From: Actinokineospora pegani
GTDB lineage: Bacteria; Actinomycetota; Actinomycetes; Mycobacteriales; Pseudonocardiaceae
NCBI RefSeq assembly: GCF_009745975.1
Contig: NZ_WHOL01000064.1
Coordinates: 107,994-171,993, forward strand
Direction: 5' to 3'
Length of the DNA: 64,000 bases
Below, in pieces: positions 20,667 through 28,642 of this stretch (its first letter is position 1; each line of letters starts with the position of its first letter). Under the pieces are notes generated by a model. That model did no database searches and was not told the DNA's origin. It saw only the letters and a program-made list of their open reading frames with translations. The position numbers and the translations under genes were made by a program.

Positions 20667-22117
20667 TGGGGCAGGACCCCACGTGGCCCGCTGACGAGCA
20701 CCCCACCCAGGGCGTGCCCGACGACGTCGCCCGGGGTCTGCCCCCGGGCCCGGCCGAGGGGGGCCACAGTGGACCCCAGCCCCCACCCAGCCCGCGAGAC
20801 CTCGGTGGACCACCGCCACCACCCGGGGCGCGGGCGCCCACGGGTGATCGCCAGAGCCCGCCGCCGCTGCCCGGCTCCAGCGGTCCTCCCCCGCTCCCCG
20901 GCGGCACCGGCCCAGCAGGCCCCCCACCGCTTCCCGCGGGCCCACCGCCCGGGTTCGCGCCGATGCCGTCGTCCCCCGGGCCGGAGCCGCGCCGCCAGTC
21001 GCCCCCTTCCCAGCCGGTGCGGGCGACGCTGCACTCGACTGAGCAGACCAGGACCTACCCGTGCCACCAGTGCGGCGGGGAACTGGTCTTCGACATCAAG
21101 GGCCAGCGGCTGCGGTGCCCCAACTGCGGCAACACGCAGGCGATCATCGAGAACGCGGGCAAGCGGGTGGTCAAGCACGGACTGGACTCGCGGGAGGTCC
21201 AGGGGCTGGTGGCGCTGCGCGCCGAGGTCCGGGAGAAGGAGATCGTCTGCCAGAACTGCGGCGGGCACACGACCTTCACCGGGTCGCTGACGGCCACCCG
21301 GTGCCCGTACTGCGCGACCCCGGTCCAGCGCGACGACGTGCACGACGCGCCGGACCGGTTGCCGGTGGACGCGGTGCTGCCGTTCCGGGTGGACGAGGGC
21401 GCCGGGCGCGAACTGGTGGAGAAGTGGGTCAACAGCCGGTGGTTCGCACCCACGGAGTTCAAGAAGTACCGGGAGACCGGCTCGTTCTCCAGCGTCTACG
21501 TCGCCTACTTCACCTACGACGCACGGGCCGAGAGCGACTACGCGGGCGAGCGCGGCCGCGAGTACCAGGTGACGGTCGGGTCCGGCGAGAACCGGCGCAC
21601 CGAGACCAGGGTCTCCTGGACCCACGTGCGCGGGCACGTGACCAACATCGTCAACGACCTGCCCGTCCTGGCCAACAACGGGATGGACACGGCGAAGATC
21701 GTCGCGCTGGAGCCGTGGCCCACCGGGCACGCCGTGGGCTTCTCCGGCGAGTACGTCGCGGGTCACCTGAGCCGCACCTACGACCTCGGCGTGGAGGAGT
21801 GCTTCGGCATCGCCACCGAACGCATGCGCGGCGAGATCGAGCAGACCGTCAGGCGCGACATCGGCGGTGACCGCCAGCGGGTGCACCAGGTGAGCACCAC
21901 CTGGTTCGACCGCCGGTTCCAGCACCTGCTGCTGCCCATCTGGCTGCTGACCGTGGTCTACCAGGGCAAGCCCTTCCAGGTCTGCATCAACGGCATCACC
22001 GGCGAGGTCCAGGGCAGGCGCCCCATCAGCGCCGTCAAGGTCGTCGCGGCCGTGCTGCTGGCGATCACCGTCATCGTGGGCGTTTACCTGCTCACCCAAG
22101 GAATGCCCGGGAGGTAG
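20666..22117 (+). CDS. Zinc-ribbon membrane protein (YdjG-like)
   Basis: 483 aa. Residues 1-120 are a Pro/Gly-rich disordered region. Two zinc ribbons follow (CHQCGG with RCPNCGN, and CQNCGG with RCPYCAT), as in TFIIB-type ribbon proteins. A large conserved region contains FKKYRETGSFSSVYVAYFTY, and a single C-terminal membrane helix (VVAAVLLAITVIVGVYLL) follows. It matches the YdjG type, which pairs with YdjI. Start ATG 20666 overlaps the preceding stop by one base, so the two are translationally coupled. Confidence 0.85.
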   Translation: MGQDPTWPADEHPTQGVPDDVARGLPPGPAEGGHSGPQPPPSPRDLGGPPPPPGARAPTGDRQSPPPLPGSSGPPPLPGGTGPAGPPPLPAGPPPGFAPMPSSPGPEPRRQSPPSQPVRATLHSTEQTRTYPCHQCGGELVFDIKGQRLRCPNCGNTQAIIENAGKRVVKHGLDSREVQGLVALRAEVREKEIVCQNCGGHTTFTGSLTATRCPYCATPVQRDDVHDAPDRLPVDAVLPFRVDEGAGRELVEKWVNSRWFAPTEFKKYRETGSFSSVYVAYFTYDARAESDYAGERGREYQVTVGSGENRRTETRVSWTHVRGHVTNIVNDLPVLANNGMDTAKIVALEPWPTGHAVGFSGEYVAGHLSRTYDLGVEECFGIATERMRGEIEQTVRRDIGGDRQRVHQVSTTWFDRRFQHLLLPIWLLTVVYQGKPFQVCINGITGEVQGRRPISAVKVVAAVLLAITVIVGVYLLTQGMPGR

Positions 22118-22120
22118 TCG

Positions 22121-22501
22121 ATGACGTTCGTCATCGTCGTCGTGGTCGTGGCCGTCCTGCTCTTCGGGGGCGCCCTGGCGCTCGCGTCCGTCCGCAAGGC
22201 CCGCACCCAGGCGGGTCTCCCGGGCGGTGTCGAGGTGCCCAAGGCCTGGTCCGGGGAGCACTCCACCGAGGCCCGCATGCACCGCAGGCTGCTGGCCGCC
22301 CACCGCGCCCTGGCGGCGGTCCCCCTGGGCGACCCCGCCCAGATCGAGCGCAAGGTGGCCGTCGAGCAGCGCATCCGGGCGCTCGACGAAGCCCTTCTGG
22401 CCGCCTCCCGCCGCCCCGACAAGGCGGACGTCCTGGCCACCCTGGAGAAGGAACTCGTCACCGTCGAGAGCGACGTCGCCGCGGCTTGCTCCCAGCACTA
22501 G
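22121..22501 (+). CDS. Single-pass membrane coiled-coil protein
   Basis: 126 aa. One N-terminal membrane helix (TFVIVVVVVAVLLFGGALAL) and a charged helical cytoplasmic part rich in Ala, Glu and Arg, likely a coiled coil. It begins 3 nt after the preceding stop, so it is the third gene of the SPFH operon. It sits where Bacillus has ydjH but is much shorter; no homology can be claimed. Confidence 0.78.
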   Translation: MTFVIVVVVVAVLLFGGALALASVRKARTQAGLPGGVEVPKAWSGEHSTEARMHRRLLAAHRALAAVPLGDPAQIERKVAVEQRIRALDEALLAASRRPDKADVLATLEKELVTVESDVAAACSQH

Positions 22502-22583
22502 GCCGTGTTCTGGCAGTCGCATGCCCTCGCGACCGGCGGCGGACCCGCGGGTGATCAAGGCCCGTGGCGGCTACCGTCGCGGC

Positions 22584-23528
22584 ATGGCAGCCAAGGGCAG
22601 CAGTGCCGTGGAGCTGGAGGTCGGCGACCACGTCGTGCGGGTCTCCAACCCCGACCGGGTGTACTTCCCGGCGATCGGGGCGACCAAGCTGGACCTCGCC
22701 CGCTACTACCTGTCCGTCGGCGACGGCATCGTCCGGGCGCTGCGGGACCGCCCCTGCATGCTGCACCGGTTCCCCAAGGGCGTGGCCGGGGAGAAGGTGC
22801 ACCAGAAGCGGCTGCCGAGCGGGGCGCCGCCGTGGGTGCGGACGGTGCGGGTGCACTTCCCCCGCTACGACCGGCACGCCGACGAGCTGTGCGTCACCCG
22901 GCTCGCGGACGTGGTGTGGGCGGTGCAGATGTCGACGGTGGAGTTCCACCCGTGGAACTCGCGGCGGGCCGACACCGAGCGCCCCGACGAGTGGCGCGTC
23001 GACCTCGACCCGATGCCCGAGTGCGGCTTCGACAAGGTCCGGCGGGTGGCGCACGTGGTGCGCGAGGTGCTCGACGAGCTGGGCATCGTCGGCTACCCCA
23101 AGACCTCCGGTGGCGCGGGCCTGCACGTCTACGTGCGCATCCGCCCCGACTGGGAGTTCGGGGAGGTGCGGCGCGCGGCGCTGGCGTTCGCCCGCGAGGT
23201 GGAGCGGCGCACGCCGGAGGCCACGACCGCGTGGTGGCGCAAGGACCGGGACCCGGGCAAGGTGTTCGTCGACTTCAACCAGAACGCCCGCGACCACACG
23301 ATCGCCAGCGCGTACTCGGTCCGCGGGGTGCCGGAGGCCACCGTGTCGACGCCGATCGGGTGGGACGAGATCGACACCGTGCGGCCCGGGGAGCTGACCA
23401 TCGCCACCGTGCCCGCGCGCTTCGCCGAGCTGGGCGATCTGCACGCGACCATCGATGACCAGGCGTTCTCCTTGGAAACACTGCTCGACCGCGCCGAGAG
23501 TGACGGAGTGGAAAACCCTTCCGAGTAA
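22584..23528 (+). CDS. Stand-alone LigD-type polymerase/primase
   Basis: 314 aa archaeo-eukaryotic primase fold, equivalent to the PolDom of ligase D. Metal-binding Asp140 and Asp142 (WRVDLDP), His181 (GGAGLHVYV) and Asp230 (KVFVDFNQN) are present. The ligase and nuclease domains of LigD are absent. The protein fills gaps and adds nucleotides at broken ends in non-homologous end joining. No ku or ligase gene is in the window. ATG 22584 is preceded at 6 nt by TACCGT, the leaderless pattern. Confidence 0.92.
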   Translation: MAAKGSSAVELEVGDHVVRVSNPDRVYFPAIGATKLDLARYYLSVGDGIVRALRDRPCMLHRFPKGVAGEKVHQKRLPSGAPPWVRTVRVHFPRYDRHADELCVTRLADVVWAVQMSTVEFHPWNSRRADTERPDEWRVDLDPMPECGFDKVRRVAHVVREVLDELGIVGYPKTSGGAGLHVYVRIRPDWEFGEVRRAALAFAREVERRTPEATTAWWRKDRDPGKVFVDFNQNARDHTIASAYSVRGVPEATVSTPIGWDEIDTVRPGELTIATVPARFAELGDLHATIDDQAFSLETLLDRAESDGVENPSE

Positions 23529-23616
23529 GCGGAGTACCCGATCGGTCGGTGCTTTGTCCGAGCCCACCTCGGCATGATCGCGTCCGATTCGTCCACACGT
23601 CGGAAGGGATGGGCGC

Positions 23617-24144
23617 GTGCCCGCAACTATTCAGGAACGCAAGCTCGACCGGCTGTTCACGATCCTGGACACCGACAGCAACGGCTACATCGAGCAGTCC
23701 GACTTCGAGCTGTTCGCGGCGAAGGTCATCGACGGGGCCGGGGCCAAGGAGACCCCGGAGGCACGGATCGTGCGCAGGCAGGCGGCCTCCTTCTGGAACA
23801 CCCTGTCCCAGGCCCTCGACGCCGACGGCGACGAGCGGGTCAGCCGGGACGAGTTCGCCACCACCGCCGAGCTGGAGCCGGTGCTCGACGCCGCGATCAA
23901 GCTCGGCGTCTCGGCCCGCGACGTGACCGACATCGACCACGACGGCCGCATCAGCCTCAGCGAGTGGGTCACCCTCGACGCCATGCTGGGCATCCCGCGC
24001 CCCGACAGCGAGGAGGGCTTCCACGCCCTCGACACCGACGGCGACGGCTTCGTCAGCCAGCCGGAGTACGTCCGGGGCGTGGAGCAGTTCTTCCGCAGCG
24101 AGGACGCCTCGGCACCGGGGAACTGGGCCTTCGGCAAGTTTTGA
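23617..24144 (+). CDS. EF-hand calcium-binding protein (calerythrin-like)
   Basis: 175 aa with four EF-hand loops in order: DTDSNGYIEQSD, DADGDERVSRDE, DIDHDGRISLSE and DTDGDGFVSQPE. All keep Asp at position 1 and an acidic residue at 12, so all four could bind calcium. No signal peptide. It resembles calerythrin and Streptomyces CabB-type sarcoplasmic calcium-binding proteins, cytoplasmic calcium buffers. GTG start at 23617 after GGAAGGG; the spacing is a little long. Confidence 0.92.
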   Translation: MPATIQERKLDRLFTILDTDSNGYIEQSDFELFAAKVIDGAGAKETPEARIVRRQAASFWNTLSQALDADGDERVSRDEFATTAELEPVLDAAIKLGVSARDVTDIDHDGRISLSEWVTLDAMLGIPRPDSEEGFHALDTDGDGFVSQPEYVRGVEQFFRSEDASAPGNWAFGKF

Positions 24145-24152
24145 GCCACCCC

Positions 24153-24190
24153 GTCCACCCCTGCCCCGGTGCCCAGGGGCAGGGGTGGAC
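24153..24190 (+). terminator. Strong hairpin terminator after EF-hand gene
   Basis: A perfect 15-bp stem (24153-24167 with 24176-24190) with an 8-nt loop, starting 9 nt after the stop codon. There is no T tract. Confidence 0.75.
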
Positions 24191-24518
24191 AGCCGCTCAG
24201 CCCTGCGTGCCCGCGAACTTTCCGGGTGAAAACCATCCACACCCCCCGACACGCCGGGGGTTTTGTCAGACCCCGGCGTTAGCCTTGAATCGGAAAACGG
24301 CGCGCGAGGCACCTGGCAGGTGACTGGTCTCTCCCGCACCGCATCCCACCACTCCGACCACCGACCCCGACCACTCGACGCCCTCCCGCACGCGACCCCA
24401 GCGGCCCGGGCCCCGACCGCTCGACGTGCGCGGCCTCAGCGGCCTGGGGGCGGAGGGGGCCGGGGCCTGGCCGAGTGGCACCCGCGAGCGAGGAGGCGAC
24501 GGCCGGGTCTCGCTGGGC
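24191..24518. other. Non-coding part of the convergent gap
   Basis: The stretch between the EF-hand terminator and the tandem array has no gene. It holds a second hairpin (24251-24259 with 24271-24279, 9 bp, 11-nt loop starting GTTTT), which could act on either strand, then C-rich low-complexity sequence. The whole convergent gap runs 24145-24921. Confidence 0.6.
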
Positions 24519-24810
24519 GCGTTCCGCGCGGCCTGGTCCATGTCAGGTCCTCGCCGCGCTGGATGCGTTCCGCGCGGCCTGGTCAATGTCAGGTCCTCGT
24601 CGCGTCAGGTGCGTTCCGCGCGGCCTGGTCCGTATCTGGGCCTCACCGCGCTGGATGCGTTCCGCGCAGCCTGGTCAATGTCAGGGCCTCATCGCGTCAG
24701 GTGCGTTCCGCGCGGCCTGGTCCGTATCTGGGCCTCATCGCGTCAGGTGCGTTCCGCGCGGCCTGGTCCGTATCTGGGCCTCACCGCGCCGGGTGCGTTC
24801 CGCGCGGCCT
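24519..24810. repeat. 46-bp tandem repeat array, six units plus partial
   Basis: Units start at 24519, 24565, 24611, 24657, 24703, 24749 and 24795, an exact 46-bp step. The core GCGTTCCGCGCGGCCTGGTC opens each unit (one base changed in unit 4, truncated in unit 7). The remaining 26 bp come in two versions of each half: ATGTCAGG or GTATCTGG, then CGCTGGAT or CGTCAGGT. 46 is not a multiple of 3 and the array lies in a gap between convergent genes, so it is not coding. The units are too alike for CRISPR. It is a minisatellite or a protein-binding array. Confidence 0.93.
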
Positions 24811-24921
24811 CGTGACCCGTTCGTCCGCGTCCGCGGGCTGCGGGTTCCGGACGAGTGAGCGGCCCGGGCGGGTCCCACGGGGGACAGGTGCGGGCGGGCG
24901 GGGTGCCGGGCGGGCAGGTGC

Positions 24922-26184
24922 TCAGGTGAGGACCGAGATCGACTCGACGCCGTAGACGATGGAGGTTTCGCGGAAGGTGAGGGTGTCGGCGTCCGGGTTG
25001 AGGCGGAGGTTGGGGAAGCGGCGGACCAGGGCCGGGTAGGCGGCGCGCAGTTCCATCCTGGCCAGTTCGGCGCCGATGCAGCGGTGGGCGCCGTAGCCGA
25101 AGGCCACGTGGGGGCTGGGGGCCCGGGAGGGGTCGAACTGGCGCACGTCGTCGCCCAGGGCGGGGTCGCGGTTGGCGGCGCTGAGGGAGCAGGCGACGAC
25201 GTCGCCGGGGGCGATCGGTTGGCCGCCGACGGTGACCTCCTCGCGGGCGAAGCGGAGGAAGGCGACCTGCACGACGCTGAGGTAGCGCAGCATCTCCTCG
25301 ACGAAGGGGTTGATGGCCTCGTCGGACTCGCGCAGCAGGTCGGCGGTGGCGGGGTCGCGCAGGAGCATCAGGCCGCCGAGGGCGAGCATGCTGGCGGTGG
25401 TCTCGAAGCCGCCGGTGAGCACGCCGTCGGCCAGGCCCGCGAGTTCGTCGTCGTCGATCTGGTCGCCGTGTTCGCGGATGATCATGCCGATCAGGCCGTC
25501 GCCGGGGTTCTCCCGTTGCTGGGCGACGACCTTGCGCAGGTAGACCAACGATTCGGAGATGTGGCCGAAGCCCGCGCCCGCGCCGCCGAACAGGTCGAAC
25601 CGGGCCTCGGCGAGGCGCTGGAACTCGTCGCGGTCGGAGTACGGGACGCCGAGCAGCTCGCAGATGGTCAGCGACGGGATGGGCAGGGCGAACTTCTCCA
25701 CCAGGTCCACCGGGCCGTCGGTCTCGGCCATGCTGTCGAGGCAGTCGGCGATGATCGCGTCGATGCGCGGGGCCAGCCGGGCCAGGCGGCGCATGGTGAA
25801 CTCGGGCGTGAGCACCTTGCGCAGCCGGGTGTGCACGGGCGGGTCGGCGAAGCCGAGGCCGCCGGGGTTCTGCTCGACCTCGAGGATCTTGCCCAGGTGC
25901 GAGAAGTCGTTGCTGAAGTGCCGGGAGTCGGCGAGGACCTGCTTGACCGCTTCGTGCCCGGTGACCAGCCAGAGGTTGACGCCGAACGGCACCGGCAGCG
26001 GCACGATCGGCCCCTGGTCGGCCAGCTCGTCCAGCTCGGCGACCGGGACCACGTCGTCCCGGCGCAGCGGGACCAGGGCCCCGGCGGGCAGCAGCGACAG
26101 CGCCCGCGGCCCGACTCGCTTGAGCACGGCCTTGGTCGCCAGCTTGCGCACCCACGCCAGCGCGTTCCTGCCCATCGTCAACAT
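24922..26184 (-). CDS. Cytochrome P450
   Basis: 420 aa bacterial class I P450. Heme loop FGYGAHRCIGAELARMEL with Cys369, K-helix EEMLR (Glu297, Arg300), and I-helix GGFETT (258-263) with Glu in place of the usual Asp before Thr, which is common in actinomycetes. Soluble; it needs external ferredoxin and reductase, and neither gene is adjacent. Substrate unknown. Start at 26184 (MLTMGRN) fits GGGGAG 8 nt upstream; 26175 and 26217 are alternatives. It stands alone, with the tandem repeat array downstream. Confidence 0.92.
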   Translation of the reverse strand: MLTMGRNALAWVRKLATKAVLKRVGPRALSLLPAGALVPLRRDDVVPVAELDELADQGPIVPLPVPFGVNLWLVTGHEAVKQVLADSRHFSNDFSHLGKILEVEQNPGGLGFADPPVHTRLRKVLTPEFTMRRLARLAPRIDAIIADCLDSMAETDGPVDLVEKFALPIPSLTICELLGVPYSDRDEFQRLAEARFDLFGGAGAGFGHISESLVYLRKVVAQQRENPGDGLIGMIIREHGDQIDDDELAGLADGVLTGGFETTASMLALGGLMLLRDPATADLLRESDEAINPFVEEMLRYLSVVQVAFLRFAREEVTVGGQPIAPGDVVACSLSAANRDPALGDDVRQFDPSRAPSPHVAFGYGAHRCIGAELARMELRAAYPALVRRFPNLRLNPDADTLTFRETSIVYGVESISVLT

Positions 26185-26287
26185 CTCGGCCACTCCCCAA
26201 CCAGCTCTGGTGGGCAACCGTAACCCGTGCCCCCTGAGAGCCGGTTTAGGTCCTCCTTGTCGTTATCTTCCCCACCCCCGACCCTTG

Positions 26288-26303
26288 TCGAACACGCGTT
26301 CGA
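26288..26303 (+). promoter_or_regulatory. LexA (SOS) box
   Basis: TCGAACACGCGTTCGA fits the actinobacterial LexA consensus TCGAAC-N4-GTTCGA with both half-sites perfect. It lies 8 bp upstream of the -10 box TAGGGT (26312-26317) and 20 bp before the ATG of the next gene, where bound LexA would cover the -35 region. Confidence 0.75.
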
Positions 26304-26323
26304 ATCGATGGTAGGGTCAGGCG

Positions 26324-26635
26324 ATGGGGAAGATCGACACGGGCGGCGTGGCGCGGGTGTACCACCCGTGCGCCGCCCCAGTCCGGGCCATGTCGTACAC
26401 CGATCCGACGCTGCTCTGGGAGATGCGTCGCTGGGTGGCGGCGTTGCGCAGTTCGGGCAAGGTCCACGCCGACCTCGCGGTCGAGTGGAGAGAGGAGAGC
26501 GCAGTGGGAGTCCTGCACGGCGACGGCGGCCTCATCGCCGAGGTCCACCCGTCGGATTTCCTGGTCCACAGCCGCGACGGCCTCGCCGTCCTGGCGGCTG
26601 AGGACTTCTGGCGCTCCTACCAGGAGCGCCGCTAG
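26324..26635 (+). CDS. Small unknown protein, probably SOS-induced
   Basis: 103 aa, soluble, no recognised domain; the C-terminal half (VLHGDGGLIAEVHPSDFLVH) looks like a small beta fold. The -10 box TAGGGT ends 6 nt before the ATG, so the mRNA probably begins at the start codon. The LexA box just upstream implies induction by DNA damage. It is a single-gene unit, closed by a strong terminator that it shares with asnB. Function unknown; damage response, cell-division delay or phage-related roles are all possible. Confidence 0.78.
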   Translation: MGKIDTGGVARVYHPCAAPVRAMSYTDPTLLWEMRRWVAALRSSGKVHADLAVEWREESAVGVLHGDGGLIAEVHPSDFLVHSRDGLAVLAAEDFWRSYQERR

Positions 26636-26641
26636 CCGGGT

Positions 26642-26683
26642 GGCCGGGGCGGGTGGAGCAGGCGCGGACCACCCGCCCCGGCC
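26642..26683. terminator. Bidirectional terminator
   Basis: A perfect 15-bp G/C stem (26642-26656 with 26669-26683) with a 12-nt loop, between the convergent stops at 26635 and 26699. Confidence 0.75.
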
Positions 26684-26698
26684 GCCTTTGCGCCGGGG

Positions 26699-28525
26699 TC
26701 AGGACAGGTGGATGGCGGGCTTGTACAGGTCCAGCCACAGCGCCAGGTCGAGCGTGCGCTCCAGGTCGTGCCTGCGGGCCGCGGCCCGCGCAGCCGGGGC
26801 GTCGACCAGGCCGCGGACGTGCTCGCGGTCGACGATGGTGAACACGGTGTCGTCGGACGACGAGAGCACGTCGCGCACCTGCGCCTGCAACGCCTCGGTG
26901 TAGCCGAGGTCCTGCGTCGACGGGTACGGGCTCTTGACCCGGTCCACAACGGACTGCGGCAGCACGTCCTTGGTGGCGTGGCGCAGCAGGCTCTTCTCCC
27001 GGTGGTCGAAGGTCTTCATCGACCAGGGCGTGTTGTAGACGTACTCCACCAGCCGGTGGTCGCAGAACGGGACGCGGACCTCCAGGCCCACCGCCATGCT
27101 CATCCGGTCCTTGCGGTCGAGCAGCGCCCGGACGAACCGGGTCAGGTGCAGGTGACAGGACAGGCGCATCCGGCGTTCCAGGTCGCCCGCGCCGTCTGGC
27201 TGGTCCACTTCGGCCACCGCCTCGCGGTAGCGGGAGTCCACATAGGCGGGCAGGTCCAGCTTGGCGGCGACGCCGGGGTCGAGCAGTTCCGGGCGGAGCT
27301 GGGCGGGTCCCGCCGAGAGCCAGGGGAAGGTGTCGGCCCGCTGCGCCTTCGGGTCGTGGAACCACTTGTAGCCGCCGAAGACCTCGTCGGCCGACTCGCC
27401 GGACAGCGCGACCGTCGAGCGCTCGCGGATGGCCTTGAACAGCAGGTGGAGCGAGGCGTCCACGTCGCCGAGGCCCGCCGGGACGTCGCGGGCGGTGAGC
27501 ACCTCGCGGCGCAGGTCCGGGTCGGCCAGCGCGGTGGAGTCCAGGACGATGTCCTCGTGCTGGGACCCGACGTGCTGGGCCACGTCGTGCACGAAGGGCG
27601 TGTCGGCGGTGTCGCGCAGCTCGTCGGGGACGAAGTTCTCGGTCTGCCCGGTGAAGTCGACGGCGAAGCTGCGCACGCGCTCGGGGTCGAGCCGCTGGGC
27701 CGCCAGCGCGGTGATGGCGCTGGAGTCGAGGCCGCCGGAGAGCAGCACGCAGCGCGGCACGTCGGCGATGAGCTGGCGGCGCACGATGTCGTCGAGCAGT
27801 TCGCGCACGTGGGCGACCGAGTCGTCCTGGTCGTCGGTGTGCTCGCGGACCGGCAGGCTCCAGTAGGTGTGCTCGCGCAGGCCGCTGCGGTCGACGGTGA
27901 CGACGGTGCCGGGCACGACCTCGCGCATCCCCGCCCACACCGCCTGCCCGGGTGTCTTGACGAAGGTGAACAGCTCGCGCAGGCCGTCGGCGTCGACAGC
28001 GCGCTCCACCAGCGGGTTGGCCAGGATCGCCTTGGGCTCGGAGCCGAAGAGGACCCCGTCCTGGGTGGGGTGGTAGTAGAGCGGCTTGATGCCCATGCGG
28101 TCGCGGACCAGCACCAGCTTCTGCTCGCGCGGGTCCCAGACGGCGAAGGCGTACATGCCGTTGAGCCGCTCGGCCACGGCCGGGCCCCACTCGAGGTAGC
28201 CGTGCAGCACGACCTCGGTGTCGCTGTCGGTCCGGAACCGGTGGCCCCGGCCCGCGAGTTCCGCGCGCAGCTCGCGGAAGTTGTAGGCCTCGCCGCTGTA
28301 GACCATCGCGAGGGTGCCGCCGGGGGTGTCCAGCGCCATCGGCTGGGCCCCGCCGGGCAGGTCGATCACGGCGAGCCTGCGGTGGCCCACCGCGGCGTGC
28401 CGGTCGATGTGGACCCCGCTGCCGTCCGGGCCGCGGCAGGCCATCGTCGCCGTCATCGCCTCGAGGGTTTTCCGGTGCTCACCGAGGTCCCGGTCGAAGG
28501 AGACCCATCCGACGATCCCGCACAT
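26699..28525 (-). CDS. asnB: Asparagine synthase, glutamine-hydrolysing
   Basis: 608 aa. The N-terminal class II glutaminase domain begins MCGIVGW; Cys2 becomes the nucleophile once Met is removed. The C-terminal synthetase domain has the ATP pyrophosphatase loop LLSGGLDSSAI. It converts aspartate, glutamine and ATP to asparagine. Start at 28525 is fixed by Cys2 and by GGGAGGAAC upstream; the longer reading from 28564 would block the active site. Similar enzymes also serve secondary pathways, but no such context is seen here. Confidence 0.94.
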   Translation of the reverse strand: MCGIVGWVSFDRDLGEHRKTLEAMTATMACRGPDGSGVHIDRHAAVGHRRLAVIDLPGGAQPMALDTPGGTLAMVYSGEAYNFRELRAELAGRGHRFRTDSDTEVVLHGYLEWGPAVAERLNGMYAFAVWDPREQKLVLVRDRMGIKPLYYHPTQDGVLFGSEPKAILANPLVERAVDADGLRELFTFVKTPGQAVWAGMREVVPGTVVTVDRSGLREHTYWSLPVREHTDDQDDSVAHVRELLDDIVRRQLIADVPRCVLLSGGLDSSAITALAAQRLDPERVRSFAVDFTGQTENFVPDELRDTADTPFVHDVAQHVGSQHEDIVLDSTALADPDLRREVLTARDVPAGLGDVDASLHLLFKAIRERSTVALSGESADEVFGGYKWFHDPKAQRADTFPWLSAGPAQLRPELLDPGVAAKLDLPAYVDSRYREAVAEVDQPDGAGDLERRMRLSCHLHLTRFVRALLDRKDRMSMAVGLEVRVPFCDHRLVEYVYNTPWSMKTFDHREKSLLRHATKDVLPQSVVDRVKSPYPSTQDLGYTEALQAQVRDVLSSSDDTVFTIVDREHVRGLVDAPAARAAARRHDLERTLDLALWLDLYKPAIHLS

Positions 28526-28642
28526 GCGCGTTCCTCCCAACACCACGAGCCACCGGCCAGGCATTTATTTGCGTAGCCTATGTAACTTCTAACGCCACTG
28601 TAACTCCGGCGTGACCGGTGGTGATGGTGACAACTGTCTCGA

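Noticed and set aside
24519..24810. CRISPR array
   Set aside because: The parts between the 20-bp cores are near-identical across units, not unique spacers, and no cas gene is present.
24263..24955. Protein-coding frames across the 46-bp array
   Set aside because: The 46-bp period shifts frame at every unit; the products are artefacts of the repeat.
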